Assembly: GCA_040905265.1 (NCBI GenBank) | Contig: JBBDRW010000178.1 | Coordinates: 1-15,382 of the forward strand | DNA length: 15,382 nt | Origin: JBBDRW01 sp040905265 | Lineage (GTDB): Bacteria > Bacteroidota > Rhodothermia > Balneolales > Balneolaceae | Direction: 5' to 3' | Shown here: positions 13,858 through 15,382 of the stretch, piece after piece | Position numbering within the stretch: the first letter of the stretch is position 1 | How the letters are laid out: the number at the start of each line of letters is the position of its first letter | The notes under the pieces: generated by a model | Told to the model about the DNA's origin: nothing | Databases searched by the model: none | What the model saw: the letters and a program-made list of their open reading frames with translations, nothing else | Translations under genes and position numbers: made by a program

Positions 13858-15189
13858 TCACGGGATCCACTCAAGGATTGAGATCTCCTGTGGCGGGATA
13901 TCTTCAAGCGTCTCGCCATCTCCCTGCCCGACTCGTTGACGAAACAGATGAAGCTGAGTATGATTACGCCAGGCAGCAGGGTCATAAGTTGGTTCCCATA
14001 AACCGACAGAAGCGGTATCAAGTTCCGTGATACTCCATTCAATGTAGTCCGGAGGCTCTGCAGAAGCGAGCGAGATGCCGCCACCTCGTTCAAAATCCCT
14101 GAATACAACATAGATACAATCGTCAGGACCGGCTACCACTAACGGGCGTGAAATTGGAATTCTGCGAGTATGCATTCCGCTCAGTGAAAACGGCGTCTGG
14201 CGATCTCCTACCTGACTGGTATTCCAGATTCCGGTCTCCCGGTTTTGCCAAACAAGATGAAATTGCGGGGTTTCACTACCTTCGGGACGCCAGTAGGTCA
14301 CAATAAATGGATTTCCACCTGAATCCGTTGTCATCGAAGTCTGGTTGATTAGTTCCCTGTTCTGAGGGATCTCTCGAACAATTTCGGAATTCTCATAGGT
14401 GATCGGGAGTTCATACGACTCCCCGGAGGAGTCATACCAGCTCTCCCCTTCATCCGGTGAGTAGGCATACGAGAGGTTATGATTTGTCGCGACGTCAGGT
14501 GTATTTCTCCAGTTCCAGGATATATGCCACCCTCCTTCCCCATCGATTGCGACAGGGTTGATATAGGCGTTACGCTCTCCCTCGCCATCGATCAACGGGT
14601 GGTGAAGAGGTACCCACTTTCTCGTTTCCGTATGAAACCGGTTCATCATAACATTGCCGTTCCCGGATCCGCCTTCCCGATAGACAAACAACAAATCTCC
14701 ATCTTCCAGGGTATAGAACTGTGGATAGGTTACAGCAGATTCGGACTCTCCGGTCATTTCCAGCGGATCTGTCAGTTCGAGGCTCCAGGGTTCAAGGCTC
14801 TGTACATACCGGATTGGAAACCCGTGCAGCCCCCAAACCATGTGAAGATATCCATCGCCATCCAGCCCAAGGCTGATATTATTATGCGCATCCCGTACAT
14901 CTCCCTCGAATCGGGTCGGAATAACATCCCACTCGGTATTTTCAATCTCTCTTCGGGCCAGAACGACGGTACCCTCTTCATCATAATAGCCGGTAAACTG
15001 CAGGCTGTCCCGGGATATGATACTGTTTTGACGAAAAATTACGGCATTTATGGAGCTCTGCGCCCATCCCGTATCGACCGGAACAATTCGTACAACCGGC
15101 TCTTCGGAGAGTCTTTCATCGGGGTTGCAGGCAGCCAAAACTGCAAGAAAAGCCGCAATAATCAGAAGGTCTGTTTTCAGTTGTTTCAT
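13858..15189 (-). CDS. BNR-type (BNR_4-like) lipoprotein, possible polysaccharide lyase or glycan-binding protein
   Basis: The 443 residues start with a lipoprotein signal: MKQLKTDLLIIAAFLAVLAAC, lipobox LAAC, lipidated C21. The mature protein has repeated beta-strand blocks with Asp/Gly-rich turns (LGLDGDGYLHMVW, TLEDGDLLFVYREG, VAIDGEGGWHISWNW, YSPDEGESWYDS, TTDSGGNPFIVTYW, AGPDDCIYVVFRD), fitting a seven-bladed propeller of the BNR_4 kind. Two histidines 20 residues apart, H102 in RDAHNN and H122 in GLHG, and Y170-R171 in YREGGSGNGN resemble the active-site region of PL24/PL25 ulvan lyases, which share this fold. That link is inferred, and a sialidase-like or binding role is possible. NPDER after C21 puts acidic residues at +3/+4, possibly a surface-export signal. 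It stands alone, with no susC/susD-type genes in view. Confidence 0.8.
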   Translation of the reverse strand: MKQLKTDLLIIAAFLAVLAACNPDERLSEEPVVRIVPVDTGWAQSSINAVIFRQNSIISRDSLQFTGYYDEEGTVVLARREIENTEWDVIPTRFEGDVRDAHNNISLGLDGDGYLHMVWGLHGFPIRYVQSLEPWSLELTDPLEMTGESESAVTYPQFYTLEDGDLLFVYREGGSGNGNVMMNRFHTETRKWVPLHHPLIDGEGERNAYINPVAIDGEGGWHISWNWRNTPDVATNHNLSYAYSPDEGESWYDSSGESYELPITYENSEIVREIPQNRELINQTSMTTDSGGNPFIVTYWRPEGSETPQFHLVWQNRETGIWNTSQVGDRQTPFSLSGMHTRRIPISRPLVVAGPDDCIYVVFRDFERGGGISLASAEPPDYIEWSITELDTASVGLWEPTYDPAAWRNHTQLHLFRQRVGQGDGETLEDIPPQEISILEWIP

Positions 15190-15256
15190 TAGGAAGGTAT
15201 TATTTATTCATTCTGTTCTGAACTATTAAGATTACGAAAAGATTTTGCTCTTGCTG

Positions 15257-15284
15257 ATAATTACTCTTCAAGTAATGTAATTAT
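15257..15284. repeat. Two competing stems at the end of a short frame
   Basis: ATAATTAC (15257-15264) pairs with GTAATTAT (15277-15284). The inner ATTACT (15260-15265) pairs with AGTAAT (15271-15276) over a 5-base loop. The two share bases and cannot form together. The first is followed by TTT on the + strand. Confidence 0.35.
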
Positions 15285-15365
15285 TTTGGCAGTGTCCTCT
15301 TTGTCAAAGCCAAAATTGATTAGAAGATTAGAATGAACGTAGCTAATTCCCATTATTACTTGCAT
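15261..15365 (-). CDS. Short 34-codon frame, gene or fragment uncertain
   Basis: On the - strand an ATG at 15365 opens a 34-residue frame ending at a TAA at 15261. The product begins MQVIMGISYVHSN, contains LLINFGFDKEDTAK and ends IITLLEE, which reads like a real protein end, with a hydrophobic strand and an amphipathic helix. A stop lies four codons upstream (TGA) in frame, so it cannot be the intact end of a longer protein, unless that protein is frameshifted. It could be a small gene, the tail of a broken gene from beyond the window, or chance. The rest of 15190-15382 is the upstream region of the BNR lipoprotein gene, in which I could not place a promoter. Confidence 0.25.
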   Translation of the reverse strand: MQVIMGISYVHSNLLINFGFDKEDTAKIITLLEE

Positions 15366-15382
15366 CGTGGAAGATCAGCCTT

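Noticed and set aside
14479..15192. 237-codon frame on the + strand opposite the BNR lipoprotein
   Set aside because: It is antisense to a well-supported gene with a signal peptide and domain pattern; its sequence lacks protein-like features and is a shadow frame.
1..15382. CRISPR arrays, tRNA or rRNA genes, insertion sequences, phage or defence genes
   Set aside because: I looked for spaced direct repeats, cloverleaf patterns, transposase motifs and known defence domains and saw none; a search tool could still find a weak RNA gene in the spacers.

Overview
The window looks like a piece of chromosome from a free-living, Gram-negative, moderate-GC bacterium of the FCB superphylum. Balneolota/Rhodothermota-type (formerly deep Bacteroidetes) is my best guess. 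The reasons are a DUF2480 gene inside a SUF gene cluster, a BamD lipoprotein, an FMN-type isopentenyl-diphosphate isomerase, weak Shine-Dalgarno signals before most starts, and a BNR-type lipoprotein of the kind marine polysaccharide degraders carry. This is inferred from gene content only.

Layout: (1) 1-3936 is an iron-sulfur cluster assembly operon, all on the + strand: the end of sufD (its start lies before base 1), sufS, an Nfu-type carrier, an A-type carrier (SufA/IscA) and a DUF2480 gene. (2) 3982-6071 is an isoprenoid pair: type 2 IPP isomerase and a trans-prenyl diphosphate synthase. (3) 6076-8687 holds bamD, nadD and an exported-looking LD-carboxypeptidase; a degenerate 7-bp tandem repeat lies just before the last. 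(4) 8693-8932 (-) is a small two-helix membrane protein of unknown function, convergent with the carboxypeptidase and divergent from the GTPase gene der. (5) 9010-12789 carries der, a complex I subunit (nuoI) away from other nuo genes, a DinB-fold protein, a seven-helix membrane protein and a peroxiredoxin. (6) 12790-15382 is looser: AT-rich spacers with palindromes, a stand-alone response regulator (-), and a 443-residue BNR-type lipoprotein (-) that may act on polysaccharides.

First-half genes are packed with gaps from -1 to about 130 bases and all point the same way, so long transcripts are likely. The SUF products would supply Fe-S clusters to proteins such as the two-cluster NuoI further along. 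IPP isomerase and the prenyl synthase work in sequence. BamD and the carboxypeptidase serve the envelope.

Most of the window is housekeeping. I see no mobile element, CRISPR array, tRNA, rRNA or obvious defence system. The least explained items are DUF2480 with its three Cys-Ser motifs in a SUF operon, the heptamer repeat before the carboxypeptidase gene, the nuoI/DinB-fold/seven-helix cluster, and the BNR lipoprotein with its AT-rich palindromic surroundings.
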